Part shown: positions 7,201-15,817 of the stretch, in pieces
How the letters are laid out: the number at the start of each line of letters is the position of its first letter
How positions within the stretch are numbered: position 1 is the first letter of the stretch
NCBI GenBank assembly: GCA_009843735.1
Contig: VYCW01000045.1
Coordinates: 1-32,743 of the forward strand
Reading direction: 5' to 3'
From: Acidimicrobiaceae bacterium
GTDB lineage: Bacteria; Actinomycetota; Acidimicrobiia; Acidimicrobiales; Aldehydirespiratoraceae
DNA length: 32,743 nucleotides
Translations under genes and position numbers: made by a program
Notes under the pieces: model-generated
Told to the model about the DNA's origin: nothing
Database searches by the model: none
The model's input: the letters and a program-made list of their open reading frames with translations, nothing else

Positions 7201-8460
7201 GTGTCGCTCGTAGTCGTCGGTTGCAATCACCGGTCCACGCCGCTCGATCTGCTCGAGCGGATGACGGTCGCCCCCGGCGACCTCCCCAAGGCCCTCCACG
7301 AGCTGGCTTCGGCCACTCATCTCAGCGAGGCAGTGCTGCTGTCGACCTGCAACCGCACCGAGGTCTACGCCTACGCCGAGCGCTTCCACGGCGGCTACGC
7401 CGACATCCGCGAGGTGCTCGCCCAGCACTCGGGACTCCCCCCTGAGACCGTCGCCGACGAGCTCTACTCCCTTCACGATGCCGAAGCGGTGCATCACCTC
7501 TTCAGCGTTGCCGCCGGGCTCGACTCGGTGGTGGTGGGCGAGCACGAGGTCCTGGGCCAGGTCCGGGATGCCTGGCAGGCCGCACAGGGCGAGGGCACCG
7601 TGGGCGCGGTGCTCGATCCCCTATTCCGCCGGGCGGTCGAGGCCGGCAAGAAGGTCAGGGCCACCACCGGAATCTCGCATGGCATCGCGTCGCTGTCCCA
7701 TGCCGCGGTGGCGCTGGCCACCGAGCGCCTAGGAACCCTCGCCGACCGGCGAGTGCTGGTGCTGGGTGCCGGGGACGTGGCCACCGGCACCCTTAAGTCG
7801 CTGGCCGGCGCCGGCACCGCGGACATCGCAGTGGCCAACCGCACCCCGGACCGGGCCGCGGCCGCCGCAGAGACATGCGGCGGGCGAGCGGTGAGCCTCG
7901 ACGAGCTGGAGCCGGCACTGGTGGCAGCCGACGTGGTCATCACCACCACCGGCGCCACCGACATCGTGCTGGAACACAGCGACATCAACGCCGTGATGAC
8001 CCGGCGGGGCGGCGCAGATCTGCTGATCGTCGACGTGGCTGTCCCCCGCGACGTGGATCCGGCCGCCCGGGAACTGCCCGGCGTGACGCTGCTCGACATG
8101 GACGACCTGGGCGACTTCGTCCAGCACGGCCGGGCCGGCCGGGAGCGCGAGATCGACGCGGTCCGGGCCATCGTCGACAACGAGGTGGCCCGCTACCTGG
8201 CCGAAGCCTCGGCCAGAGAGGTCGCACCCTTGATCGCAGCTCTCAGGTCCCGAGCCGATCAGGTCACCGCCGCTGAGCTGGACCGTCACACCTCACGGCT
8301 CGCCGACCTCTCCCCGGCCCAGCGGGCCGCGGTCGAGGCGCTGCTGCACGGCGTGGTCAACAAACTGCTGCACGAGCCGACGGTGAGGCTCAAGGACGCG
8401 GCCGGCCACGCCCGGGGCGACCGTCTAGCCGAAGCGCTGCGCGATCTGTTTGATCTCTAA
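7201..8460 (+). CDS. hemA: Glutamyl-tRNA reductase
   Basis: The protein has 419 residues, the typical length. It starts MSLVVVGCNHRSTPLDLLER, as HemA proteins do. Catalytic Cys50 sits in LLSTCNRTEVYAYAE. VGEHEVLGQVRDAW is the substrate-domain signature, and VLVLGAGDVATGTLKSLAGA is the NADPH-binding Rossmann turn. The C-terminal helices after residue 300 match the dimerisation domain. It reduces glutamyl-tRNA to glutamate-1-semialdehyde, the first step of C5 tetrapyrrole synthesis; HemL, encoded downstream, acts next. It heads hemA-hemC-hemD-hemB-hemL. The GTG start follows family alignment and the -10 box. Confidence 0.96.
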   Translation: MSLVVVGCNHRSTPLDLLERMTVAPGDLPKALHELASATHLSEAVLLSTCNRTEVYAYAERFHGGYADIREVLAQHSGLPPETVADELYSLHDAEAVHHLFSVAAGLDSVVVGEHEVLGQVRDAWQAAQGEGTVGAVLDPLFRRAVEAGKKVRATTGISHGIASLSHAAVALATERLGTLADRRVLVLGAGDVATGTLKSLAGAGTADIAVANRTPDRAAAAAETCGGRAVSLDELEPALVAADVVITTTGATDIVLEHSDINAVMTRRGGADLLIVDVAVPRDVDPAARELPGVTLLDMDDLGDFVQHGRAGREREIDAVRAIVDNEVARYLAEASAREVAPLIAALRSRADQVTAAELDRHTSRLADLSPAQRAAVEALLHGVVNKLLHEPTVRLKDAAGHARGDRLAEALRDLFDL

Positions 8461-8481
8461 GAGGCCGAGCCGGCAGGCACA

Positions 8482-9381
8482 GTGACCGCTGTGGTGTTGC
8501 GGGCGGCCACCCGGGCCAGCGCCCTGGCCCGCGCCCAGACCGGCATCGTGGCCGGACTGCTGACCGAGGCCTGCGGGGCCGCGACCGAGCCTGTGGCCGT
8601 GTCCACCACCGGCGACCGGCGAGCCGGCACCCCCATTCACGCCATGGGGGGCAAGGGCGTGTTCGTGAAGGAGGTCCAGGCCGCGGTGCTCGACGGCCGC
8701 GCCGACATCGCGGTGCACTCGGCCAAGGACCTGCCGTCGTCGACACCCGAGGGGCTGGTGCTGGCCGCGGTGCCGCGGCGCGGCGACCCCCGCGACGCGC
8801 TGGTGGGCTGCCGGCTCGCCGATCTGCCCGCAGGGGCAACCGTGGCCACCGGCTCGGTGAGGCGCAGGGCCCAGCTCGCGCATCTGCGGCCCGACCTGAA
8901 CTTCGCGGAACTGCGGGGAAACATCGCCACCCGGCTCGAGCGGGCCGTCGGCTTCGACGCCATCGTCATGGCCGCGGTGGCGCTCCAGCGGCTCGGGCTC
9001 GAACCCGATGTGGTCGACGTGCTCAACCCGGAGGACTTCGTGCCCCAGGCCGGTCAGGGGGCTATCGCGGTGGAGTGCCGGGCCACCGACCGGGAGACGC
9101 TGACGATGCTCGCCGCCATCGAGCACCAGCCCAGCCGGCGGGCCGTCGACGCCGAGAGAGCCTTCCTCGCCGAACTCGGCGGCGACTGCAACCTGCCGGC
9201 GGGCGCCCACGCCACGAATCCGGGCGGCGGGGTGCAGTTGACCGGCCTGCTGGCGTCGATCGACGGCTCGAGGCTGATCCGCGACGGCCGCAGTGGCCGC
9301 GACCCCGAGACGCTGGGCCGTGCCGTCGCCCGGCACCTCCTTGACGAGCGGGGCGGGCGAGGACTGATCGGACCGGCTTGA
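8482..9381 (+). CDS. hemC: Hydroxymethylbilane synthase (porphobilinogen deaminase)
   Basis: The protein has 299 residues. The start VVLRAATRASALARAQTG matches the family N-terminus. HSAKDLPSSTPEGLVLAAVP, LRGNIATRLERAVGFDAIV and PQAGQGAIAVECR are the conserved substrate and cofactor-binding segments. Cys236, in ELGGDCNLPAGAHA, aligns with the cysteine that carries the dipyrromethane cofactor; the surrounding residues differ from the common GGCQVP form. It polymerises four porphobilinogens into hydroxymethylbilane. The GTG at 8482 lies 21 bases after hemA, and its stop overlaps the hemD start (ATGA), so the pair is coupled. Confidence 0.95.
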   Translation: MTAVVLRAATRASALARAQTGIVAGLLTEACGAATEPVAVSTTGDRRAGTPIHAMGGKGVFVKEVQAAVLDGRADIAVHSAKDLPSSTPEGLVLAAVPRRGDPRDALVGCRLADLPAGATVATGSVRRRAQLAHLRPDLNFAELRGNIATRLERAVGFDAIVMAAVALQRLGLEPDVVDVLNPEDFVPQAGQGAIAVECRATDRETLTMLAAIEHQPSRRAVDAERAFLAELGGDCNLPAGAHATNPGGGVQLTGLLASIDGSRLIRDGRSGRDPETLGRAVARHLLDERGGRGLIGPA

Positions 9382-10175
9382 TGAGTCCACCGTCACGGCC
9401 CCGACCCCACGCATCCAAGCCGCTGGCCGGGCTGCGGATCGTGATCTGCCGGCCCCGCGAGCAGGCCAAGCCACTGGCCGACGCGCTGGCCGCAGCCGGG
9501 GCCGCGGTGGTCAGTGCACCGGTCATCGCCATCACCGACCCCGCCGACGGGGGAGCCGCGCTGCGGGATGCGGTGGCGAGGCTGGGAGCCGGCGACTGGC
9601 TGGTGGTCACCAGCCCCAACGGCGCGGCCAGGGTCGCGGCCGCGGGGCCGCTGCCCGACGGCGTGAACGTCGCCGCCATCGGACCGGGCACCGCCGACCG
9701 GGCGATCGCCGCCGGCCTGACGGTGCGAATGGTGCCCGACCGGTCGATCGCCGAAGGACTGGTCGAAGCCTTCCCGACCCCCGATCCCGACAGCGGGCGT
9801 CTGGTGGTGCTGGCCCGGGCCGCGGTGGCCCGTTCGGTGCTGCCCGATGAGCTTCGAGCGGCGGGCTGGGAGGTGCTCGACGTGGCCGCCTACCGCAACG
9901 TCGCCGCGCCGCTGAGCGGCCAGCAGCGACAGGCGGTGGCCGCCTCCGACGGGGTGGTGTTCACCTCGTCGTCCACCGTGAAGCGCCTGGTGGCCGAGGT
10001 CGGCGCCGGCGCTGTCCCGCCCCTGGTGGCGTCCATCGGTCCGGCCACCTCGGCCACCGCAGTCGAGCACGGCCTGGAGGTCACCGTCGAAGCCACCGAG
10101 CACACCATCGACGGGGTGGTGGCCGCGCTGGTCGGTCACGCCCGGTCGTGGCCGGGCTCCGATAGCGCTGGATAG
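9378..10175 (+). CDS. hemD: Uroporphyrinogen-III synthase
   Basis: The protein has 265 residues. This family is poorly conserved, but the fold signatures are present: RIVICRPREQAKPLADALAA at the N-terminus, DWLVVTSPNGAARVAA, a central VLARAAVARSVLPDELRAAG, and DGVVFTSSSTVKRLVAE followed by VASIGPATSATAVEHGLEV. These fit the two alternating HemD subdomains. The enzyme closes and inverts ring D of hydroxymethylbilane. Position between hemC and hemB supports the call. The start ATG overlaps the hemC stop by 4 bases. The stop TAG is part of the putative hemB -10 box. Confidence 0.92.
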   Translation: MMSPPSRPRPHASKPLAGLRIVICRPREQAKPLADALAAAGAAVVSAPVIAITDPADGGAALRDAVARLGAGDWLVVTSPNGAARVAAAGPLPDGVNVAAIGPGTADRAIAAGLTVRMVPDRSIAEGLVEAFPTPDPDSGRLVVLARAAVARSVLPDELRAAGWEVLDVAAYRNVAAPLSGQQRQAVAASDGVVFTSSSTVKRLVAEVGAGAVPPLVASIGPATSATAVEHGLEVTVEATEHTIDGVVAALVGHARSWPGSDSAG

Positions 10176-10178
10176 CCT
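10173..10178 (+). promoter_or_regulatory. Candidate -10 box for leaderless hemB
   Basis: TAGCCT overlaps the hemD stop codon and lies 6 bases before the hemB GTG at 10185. If used, hemB-hemL-yceI can be transcribed separately from hemA-C-D. Confidence 0.4.
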
Positions 10179-10184
10179 CGCAGG

Positions 10185-11165
10185 GTGAACTTCCCGCAGC
10201 GGCGTATGCGTCGGCTGCGCCGCACCCGTTCCCTGCGGCGGCTGGTGGCCGAGCACCGGCTGCATCCGGCGGATTTCATCGTGCCGCTGTTCGTACGCGA
10301 GGGCATCGACGAGCCCCAGCCCATCGTCTCGATGCCGGGGCAGTTCCAGCACACCCGCTCGTCGCTGCGGGCCGAGGTCAAGGAGTTGCATTCCCTCGGG
10401 ATCAGCGCGGTGGTGCTGTTCGGCGTGCCCGAGCGCAAGGACCACATCGGCTCCGAGGCCTGGAACCCCGACGGGATCGTGCAGGTGGCCCTGGCCGACC
10501 TGCGGTCGGACTTCGGCGACGAGATGGTGCTGATCGCCGACCTGTGCATGGACGAGTACACCGACCACGGCCACTGCGGCCTGCTCGACGGCCGCGGCGA
10601 CGTCGAGAACGACGCCACCCTCGAGGTGTACGCCCGCATCGCGCTGGCCCAGGCCGCCGCGGGCGCCGACATCGTGGCTCCCTCGGGGATGATGGACGGC
10701 CAGGTGGGCGCCATCCGCGCTGCCCTGGACGGCTCCGGGTTCGAGCAGACCGCCATCCTCGCCTACTCCGCCAAGTACGCCACTGCCCTGTACGGCCCGT
10801 TCCGCGATGCGGTGGACGTGACCATCGCGGGCGGCGGCGACCGTCGCTCCTACCAGCAGGACGTGGCCGGCGCACGGGAGGCCCTCGAGGAGATCCGCCT
10901 CGATGTGGCCGAGGGCGCCGACATGGTGATGGTGAAGCCGGCGCTGGCGTTCCTGGATGTGATCGCGGCGGCTCGGCGCGCCTTCGATCTGCCGCTAGCC
11001 GCCTATCACGTGTCCGGCGAGTACGCGATGGTGTGCGCCGCGGCCGAGCGGGGGTGGCTCGACCTCGACGCGGTCGCGCACGAGCACGTGCTGGCCATCC
11101 GCCGGGCCGGAGCCGACGTGGTGCTCACCTATTTCGCTAAGCGGCTGGCCGAGGCCATGCAATGA
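10185..11165 (+). CDS. hemB: Delta-aminolevulinic acid dehydratase (porphobilinogen synthase)
   Basis: The protein has 326 residues, the standard length. It starts MNFPQRRMRRLRRTRSLRRL. Schiff-base lysines are Lys197 in YSAKYATALYGPFRDA and Lys251 in MVMVKPALAFLDVI. The metal loop DLCMDEYTDHGHCGLL keeps Cys121 and Cys131 but has Asp123 where three-cysteine zinc enzymes have the middle cysteine. From memory, other actinobacterial HemB proteins share this. The enzyme condenses two aminolevulinates to porphobilinogen. The GTG start is set by family alignment and the -10 box. The stop overlaps the hemL start (ATGA). Confidence 0.96.
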   Translation: MNFPQRRMRRLRRTRSLRRLVAEHRLHPADFIVPLFVREGIDEPQPIVSMPGQFQHTRSSLRAEVKELHSLGISAVVLFGVPERKDHIGSEAWNPDGIVQVALADLRSDFGDEMVLIADLCMDEYTDHGHCGLLDGRGDVENDATLEVYARIALAQAAAGADIVAPSGMMDGQVGAIRAALDGSGFEQTAILAYSAKYATALYGPFRDAVDVTIAGGGDRRSYQQDVAGAREALEEIRLDVAEGADMVMVKPALAFLDVIAAARRAFDLPLAAYHVSGEYAMVCAAAERGWLDLDAVAHEHVLAIRRAGADVVLTYFAKRLAEAMQ

Positions 11166-12478
11166 GCGCCGGCGGGCGCGGCACCGGCGGGGGCGGCGCC
11201 AGCAGCACTGACACCAACGAGTCGCTCTTCGATAGGGCCCAGCGGGTGATCCCCGGCGGGGTGAACTCCCCGGTGCGGGCCTTCCGGTCGGTGGGGGGCA
11301 CGCCCTACTTCGTGGCTGAGGCGTCCGGACCCTTCGTGTTCGACGTGGAGGGGCGCCGCTACATCGACTACGTGCAGAGCTACGGGCCGGGAATCTGCGG
11401 CCACGCCCACCCTGCGGTGGTCGAGGCGGTGCAGGGGGCCGCGGGGCGGGGCACCAGTTACGGCGCGCCCACCCGCAACGAGGTGCTGATGGCCGAGGAG
11501 ATGTCGGCCCGGGTGGAGGGTCTGGAGATGGTGCGGCTGACCAACAGCGGCACCGAGGCGGTGATGTCGGCGGTGCGGCTGGCCCGGGGCGTGACCGGCC
11601 GCCCAACGGTGGTGAAGTTCGCCGGCTGCTACCACGGTCACAGCGACGCGCTGCTGGTGGCGGGAGGCTCGGGCGTGGCCCAGCAGGGTCTGGCCGGATC
11701 CGAGGGCGTGACGTTGGGCGCGGTGGCCGACACCATCGTGGCCCCCTACAACGTGGTCCCCGAACTCGACGAGTCGGTAGCGGTGGTGTGCGTCGAGCCG
11801 GTGGCGGCCAACATGGGCTTGGTGGCGCCACAGCCAGGATTCCTGCAGGGTTTGCGGGAGGCCTGCGACGCGGTCGGTGCCCTGCTGCTGTTCGACGAGG
11901 TGATAACTGGTTTCCGCCTGTGCCGGGGCGGGGCGGCGCAGTGGTTCGGTGTGCAGCCCGACGTCTGGTGCTTCGGCAAAGTCATCGGCGGTGGGCTGCC
12001 CATCGGCGCCTTCGGTGCGTCCACCGGGATCATGTCCGGGCTCGCTCCCCTGGGGGGCGTGTACCAGGCCGGCACCCTGTCGGGCAATCCCCTGGCCACC
12101 GCGGCCGGCCTGGCCACGCTGGGTTTGCTCGACGACGATGCCTACCGGCAGCTGGAGGCCACCGCGGTGGCGCTGCAGGAGGGGCTGGAGGGCGCCTTCT
12201 CGGCGGCGGGGGTGACCGCGGTGGTGCCGAGGGTGGGCCCGCTGCTGGGCCTGTTCTTCGCCGAGGATGCCCCGTCCGACTTCGACGAGGCCCGCAAGGC
12301 TGCCGATAACGGCTGTTATCGGCAGTTCTTCCACGGGATGCTGCGCCGGGACGTGGCCTTCGCGCCGGGCGCCTACGAGGCGATCTTCCCCTCCCTAGCC
12401 CACACCGAAGCCGAGATCGAGACCACTGTGGCCGCCGCCGCCGAAACCGCAATGGAGATGAGAGACGGCTCAGGATGA
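11162..12478 (+). CDS. hemL: Glutamate-1-semialdehyde 2,1-aminomutase
   Basis: The protein has 438 residues. RVIPGGVNSPVRAFRSVGGT is the classic HemL N-terminal motif. RLTNSGTEAVMSAVRLARG and FAGCYHGHSDALLVAGGSG bind the PLP phosphate. LLLFDEVITGFRL carries the Asp that contacts the PLP ring nitrogen, and Lys273 in CFGKVIGGGLPIGAFG is the Schiff-base lysine. It converts glutamate-1-semialdehyde to 5-aminolevulinate, completing the C5 route begun by HemA. The first 20 residues are Gly/Ser-rich and poorly conserved. The start overlaps the hemB stop and the end overlaps the yceI-type gene, so the run is translationally coupled. Confidence 0.96.
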   Translation: MSAGGRGTGGGGASSTDTNESLFDRAQRVIPGGVNSPVRAFRSVGGTPYFVAEASGPFVFDVEGRRYIDYVQSYGPGICGHAHPAVVEAVQGAAGRGTSYGAPTRNEVLMAEEMSARVEGLEMVRLTNSGTEAVMSAVRLARGVTGRPTVVKFAGCYHGHSDALLVAGGSGVAQQGLAGSEGVTLGAVADTIVAPYNVVPELDESVAVVCVEPVAANMGLVAPQPGFLQGLREACDAVGALLLFDEVITGFRLCRGGAAQWFGVQPDVWCFGKVIGGGLPIGAFGASTGIMSGLAPLGGVYQAGTLSGNPLATAAGLATLGLLDDDAYRQLEATAVALQEGLEGAFSAAGVTAVVPRVGPLLGLFFAEDAPSDFDEARKAADNGCYRQFFHGMLRRDVAFAPGAYEAIFPSLAHTEAEIETTVAAAAETAMEMRDGSG

Positions 12479-13407
12479 TGCGGCGCGTGAAGATCATCAT
12501 CGGGGCGATTGTCGCCGTGGTCGTGCTGGCTGTGGCGGCAGTGGCGGTGTATCTCCTGACCCGGGGCGAGGCTCCAGAGGCTGTCGATCTGGAGACGACG
12601 GTGGCCCGGATCGAAGCGGCCGAGACCACTGGTGACAGCCTCGATGAGCCGGCGGACACGGACTCCGCGGGCGACGGCACCTCCGAGCCGGCAACCGGCG
12701 CATCCACTGACGATGCCGGGGACGTGGACGTCGCATCGAGCGACTCGCCGGACGAGGCCGTCACCACATCGAACATCGTCGTGGATGAGGGCACGACATC
12801 AACCGACGAAGGGACGGCAGCGGCGGACCAGACGGTTGACGGCGCGGCGGACCTTGCCGGAGTATGGAACGTGGAGGTAGCCGAGAACCCCGGTGACCTG
12901 CAGGGTGAGCCCACCGTGAGCTTCGCCGGCTTCCGGGTGGACGAGGTGCTCAATAACATCGGCGACTTCACGGCGGTGGGCCGCACCGCGAGGGTTTCGG
13001 GCTCGATCGAGCTGAGCGACACCGCGCTAGTGGCCGCGACCGTCGAGGTGCAGATGGGCACGCTCCAGACCGACAGCAGCTTCCGTGACGGCAGGATCTA
13101 CCAGGCTCTCAACACCAGCGAGTTTCCGCTGGCCACCTTCACGCTGGCCGAACCGGTGGAGTTGCCCGCGGGGATGGCGGACGGCGAGGCGTTCTCAGGA
13201 TCGGCCGAGGGGGATCTCACCATCAAGGGCGTCACCAACCGGGTCGCGTTCGACCTGCAGGCTCAGCTGGTCGGCGACCGGATCGTGGCCGTCGGATCCA
13301 GCGCGGTTGTCTTCAGCGACTACGGCGTCACCGCCCCGACCGCCCCGATCGTCGTCTCGGTCGAGGACAACGGCATCATGGAGTTCCAGCTGCTGTTCAC
13401 CCGCTGA
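12475..13407 (+). CDS. Membrane-anchored YceI-family protein
   Basis: The protein has 310 residues. An N-terminal transmembrane segment spans about residues 6-28 after MMRRVK. An acidic Ser/Thr/Asp-rich linker follows to about residue 125. A YceI-like lipocalin-type domain fills the rest: GVWNVEVAENPGDL, FAGFRVDEVLNNIGDFTAVG, a DSSFRDGRIYQALNTSEFP segment, and the LTIKGVTNRVAFDLQAQLVG signature. YceI domains bind isoprenoid-type or other lipids, and the actual role varies. The topology puts the domain outside the membrane. ATGATG gives two possible starts, at 12475 and 12478; the gene overlaps the hemL stop, so it ends the haem operon. Whether it serves haem or quinone handling is unknown. 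Confidence 0.88.
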   Translation: MMRRVKIIIGAIVAVVVLAVAAVAVYLLTRGEAPEAVDLETTVARIEAAETTGDSLDEPADTDSAGDGTSEPATGASTDDAGDVDVASSDSPDEAVTTSNIVVDEGTTSTDEGTAAADQTVDGAADLAGVWNVEVAENPGDLQGEPTVSFAGFRVDEVLNNIGDFTAVGRTARVSGSIELSDTALVAATVEVQMGTLQTDSSFRDGRIYQALNTSEFPLATFTLAEPVELPAGMADGEAFSGSAEGDLTIKGVTNRVAFDLQAQLVGDRIVAVGSSAVVFSDYGVTAPTAPIVVSVEDNGIMEFQLLFTR

Positions 13408-13434
13408 TGACGGGAGTTAGCGGCGATCAGCGGG
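13400..13434. terminator. Convergent hairpin between the yceI-type and binding-protein genes
   Basis: A perfect 9-bp inverted repeat, CCCGCTGAT at 13400-13408 and ATCAGCGGG at 13426-13434, has a 17-base loop. It spans the stop codons of both converging genes. No T tract follows on either side, so it may be a bidirectional terminator or an mRNA-end stabiliser. Confidence 0.4.
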
Positions 13435-14509
13435 CGGGTGGGGCGTAGATGAGCCCGCCGTCGCGCCAGCTGGCGTTGGGAGAGCCCTCCCTTGTCAACC
13501 CGACCGGTACGAGGTGGCGTTCGAAGATCTCGTCGTAGTTGCCGACCTGGCGAATCGCTTGATGGAAGGCGTCGGGAGCCAACCCCATCCCGGTCTGCAG
13601 CTCGCCCTCGCCGCCCAGCAGCCGTTGAGCCTCCGCGTCGGGCGGGTCGGCGGCCATCCCGTCGACGTTGGCCGAGGTGATGCCCTTCTCGTCGGCGATG
13701 ATGGTGGCGTACACGACCCAGTCGATCACGTCGCCCCAGGCCGGGTCGCCTTGTGCGTACACCGGGGCCAGCGGCTCCTTGGAGATGGGAGCGGGCGGGA
13801 AGATCACCCACTCCTGATCATCGGGCTGGACGGTGTTCTTGCGGGCCGCCAGACCCGAGCCGTCGCCGGTGACGACGTCGCAGGCCTTCGCCACGAAGTT
13901 CTCTATCACGATGTCGTGATTCTCGAAGGTGTTGAGGGTGATCTCCGCTCCAGCCGCCACAGCGGCATCGGCGATGTTGCGTTCGGTGGTGGTGCCCGCA
14001 TTCGCACAGACCACCGCCCCGTCGACGTCGGCCACCGTCGACGACGGGGTGTAGCCGTCTTCGGCCCGGGCCATCAGTCGCTGGCCGTCGTAGTAGATGA
14101 CCGGACCGAAGTCCACGCCGAGGTGGGTGTCGCGGGTCTGGGTGTGGGTGGCGGTGCGGAACAGCACGTCCACTGCGCCCGTCTGCACGGCGGCAATGCG
14201 CTCGGCGGAGGTCAGCGTCACGAACTCGACCGCGTCGGCGTCACCGAGAACCGCTGCGGCCACCGCCCGGCAGTAGTCGGCGTCGAACCCCCGCTGGGAT
14301 CCGTCGGCCTGGGTGTACGAGAACCCGACAGCGGTGCCCGACACTCCACAGACCAGGTGCCCCCGGTCGCGGACCGTCTCGAGCAGTCCGACACCGGATT
14401 CAGACTCGTCGACCGTGCCCGCGGAGCCGCTGCACGCCGACACCGCCACGGCCACAGCAGCAACCGCCACCAGCACAGGCCGCACCGCTCGATCATTCCA
14501 TCGTCTCAC
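13427..14509 (-). CDS. Amino-acid ABC transporter substrate-binding lipoprotein (AapJ-type), orphan
   Basis: The protein has 360 residues. The N-terminus is VRRWNDRAVRPVLVAVAAVA followed by a lipobox ending VSAC, so it is a lipid-anchored extracellular protein. The mature part begins GVGLLETVRDRGHLVCGVSG and continues GSQRGFDADYCRAVAAAVLG, TLTSAERIAAVQTGAVDVLF and DFGPVIYYDGQRLMA. This is the pattern of polar amino-acid binding proteins of the AapJ/BztA group. The GTG at 14509 is chosen because TAGCGT lies 7 bases upstream; an ATG at 14551 is the longer alternative. No permease or ATPase gene is in the window, so the partner transporter must lie elsewhere. Confidence 0.87.
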   Translation of the reverse strand: MRRWNDRAVRPVLVAVAAVAVAVSACSGSAGTVDESESGVGLLETVRDRGHLVCGVSGTAVGFSYTQADGSQRGFDADYCRAVAAAVLGDADAVEFVTLTSAERIAAVQTGAVDVLFRTATHTQTRDTHLGVDFGPVIYYDGQRLMARAEDGYTPSSTVADVDGAVVCANAGTTTERNIADAAVAAGAEITLNTFENHDIVIENFVAKACDVVTGDGSGLAARKNTVQPDDQEWVIFPPAPISKEPLAPVYAQGDPAWGDVIDWVVYATIIADEKGITSANVDGMAADPPDAEAQRLLGGEGELQTGMGLAPDAFHQAIRQVGNYDEIFERHLVPVGLTREGSPNASWRDGGLIYAPPAR

Positions 14510-14516
14510 GAAGACC

Positions 14517-14522
14517 ACGCTA
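14517..14522 (-). promoter_or_regulatory. Candidate -10 box for the binding-protein gene
   Basis: On the minus strand this reads TAGCGT, 7 bases before the GTG at 14509, again consistent with a leaderless mRNA. Confidence 0.4.
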
Positions 14523-14551
14523 GTGAGATGTCCGCTAGCGAGGCGATTCAT

Positions 14552-15787
14552 TCAGGTCCGCAGGATCGGGTTGCGCTGTGACTGGACTCGAGCATCAGAC
14601 TGTGAGCGGCTGTTATGCCCGTTCGGGCGGTTGGCGACAGGCCGGAATCGGGGTTGTGTCGACGGGCGCGAGGGCGGGCGGAGGCTGAGTTTGCCGCCAT
14701 CGGAGTGCAGTTGCCAGCCGTCGTCGTGGACGAGGTGGTGGCAGGCCTCGCACAGCAGGCACAGGTTGTCGATGTCGGTGGGACCGCCGCTGGCGAACCA
14801 TTCGATGTGGTGGGGTTCGCCCCCTTCGGCGGGAGCCGCGCAGTTGACGCAGCCGCCGTCACGGGCGGCCAGCACCGTCCGCTGGCCGGCGCTTGCGTGG
14901 CGTTGGGCTCGTCCGAGCCACAGGGGGTCGCCGTCGGTGTTGAAGACAGCGGGCAGGATCTTGGCTTCTGCGGCCAGGTGGGCGATCTGGTCGGCGGCGA
15001 CGGGCAGGCCGTCGTCGTAGCGCAGGTTGCGCAGCTCGCAGGACACCGTGTCGTAGTCGGCGATGACCAGCAGCGTGACGTCGGGACGGCGGTGGGGGCC
15101 TTCGCCGGTGATTAGGTTGGCCAGCGCATCGGCTCGGCGCTGCTGTGAGGTCACCCGCTCGTGGGCTTGTTCGCCGTTGCGGTAGTTGCGCACCATGGCG
15201 TTGAAGGCCAGGCTGACACGCTTGCCGTTGTCGGCGTCGAAGTAGGCCGACAGCCGCCACGACCCGTCGGGATCCTGAACCATCGACGCCCACCGGTTCT
15301 CGTGCTGGCGATTGCGTTCCTCCGATGAGGTGCCGGGCTTCATGTAGTGGCGGGTCATGCGGGCGAACATGTCGACGGGGTAGCCGCGGGCCATCTCCAG
15401 CAGCGCCGGCTCGTCGACGTGGTCGGGGTCCGCGCCCACCCGGGCGATAACCCGGGCGTGACCGGCGGTGACCTCGCCGGCGCGCCAAGCCCTCAGCGTC
15501 GACGGGAAGTCTGACAGAGAGGCGGCCAGCGCGACCTCCGCGGTGGCCTGGCGGGACGACACATGCAGCCGCTCGCGCATCATCGCGGCCGTGGCCCGCC
15601 CACCCGAGCGCCGCTGCATCTCCGCGGCGGTCTCCGCCAGCATCGCGTCCACCCGAGACCGCTCCCGACCCAGCAACGTCATCCGCTCCACCAACTCACC
15701 ATCGCTGAGCCCTGAGACCTCGACATCGCCAGCACACCCCACACATCCGGCGTCGGTGACCTCAGCTGATTCGATCCTCGATTCCAT
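14552..15787 (-). CDS. DUF222 / HNH endonuclease (13E12-repeat family)
   Basis: The protein has 411 residues. The N-terminal 250 or so match the DUF222 helical region (ELVERMTLLGRERSRVDAML, RLHVSSRQATAEVALAASL, WRAGEVTAGHARVIARV). The C-terminal HNH nuclease core reads CVNCAAPAEGGEPHHIEWFA and then IDNLCLLCEACHHLVHDDGW, giving the zinc-binding CxxC pairs and the H-H-I catalytic region. These genes are common, often multicopy, in actinobacteria, and their function is uncertain. The ATG at 15787 is preferred because TAGTGT lies 7 bases upstream; an in-frame GTG at 15796 is possible but overlaps that box. The region is divergent from the DUF6361 operon. The promoter sits inside a 9-bp inverted repeat. 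Confidence 0.9.
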   Translation of the reverse strand: MESRIESAEVTDAGCVGCAGDVEVSGLSDGELVERMTLLGRERSRVDAMLAETAAEMQRRSGGRATAAMMRERLHVSSRQATAEVALAASLSDFPSTLRAWRAGEVTAGHARVIARVGADPDHVDEPALLEMARGYPVDMFARMTRHYMKPGTSSEERNRQHENRWASMVQDPDGSWRLSAYFDADNGKRVSLAFNAMVRNYRNGEQAHERVTSQQRRADALANLITGEGPHRRPDVTLLVIADYDTVSCELRNLRYDDGLPVAADQIAHLAAEAKILPAVFNTDGDPLWLGRAQRHASAGQRTVLAARDGGCVNCAAPAEGGEPHHIEWFASGGPTDIDNLCLLCEACHHLVHDDGWQLHSDGGKLSLRPPSRPSTQPRFRPVANRPNGHNSRSQSDARVQSQRNPILRT

Positions 15788-15789
15788 GC

Positions 15790-15817
15790 CTGTCACACTA
15801 GACAGGGGGTGTGACAG
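15790..15817. promoter_or_regulatory. 9-bp perfect inverted repeat over the HNH-gene -10 box
   Basis: CTGTCACAC at 15790-15798 and GTGTGACAG at 15809-15817 are exact inverted repeats with a 10-base spacer. The minus-strand -10 box TAGTGT (15795-15800) lies within the left arm and the spacer. The position fits an operator that would block transcription of the HNH gene, or an RNA hairpin. Confidence 0.55.
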
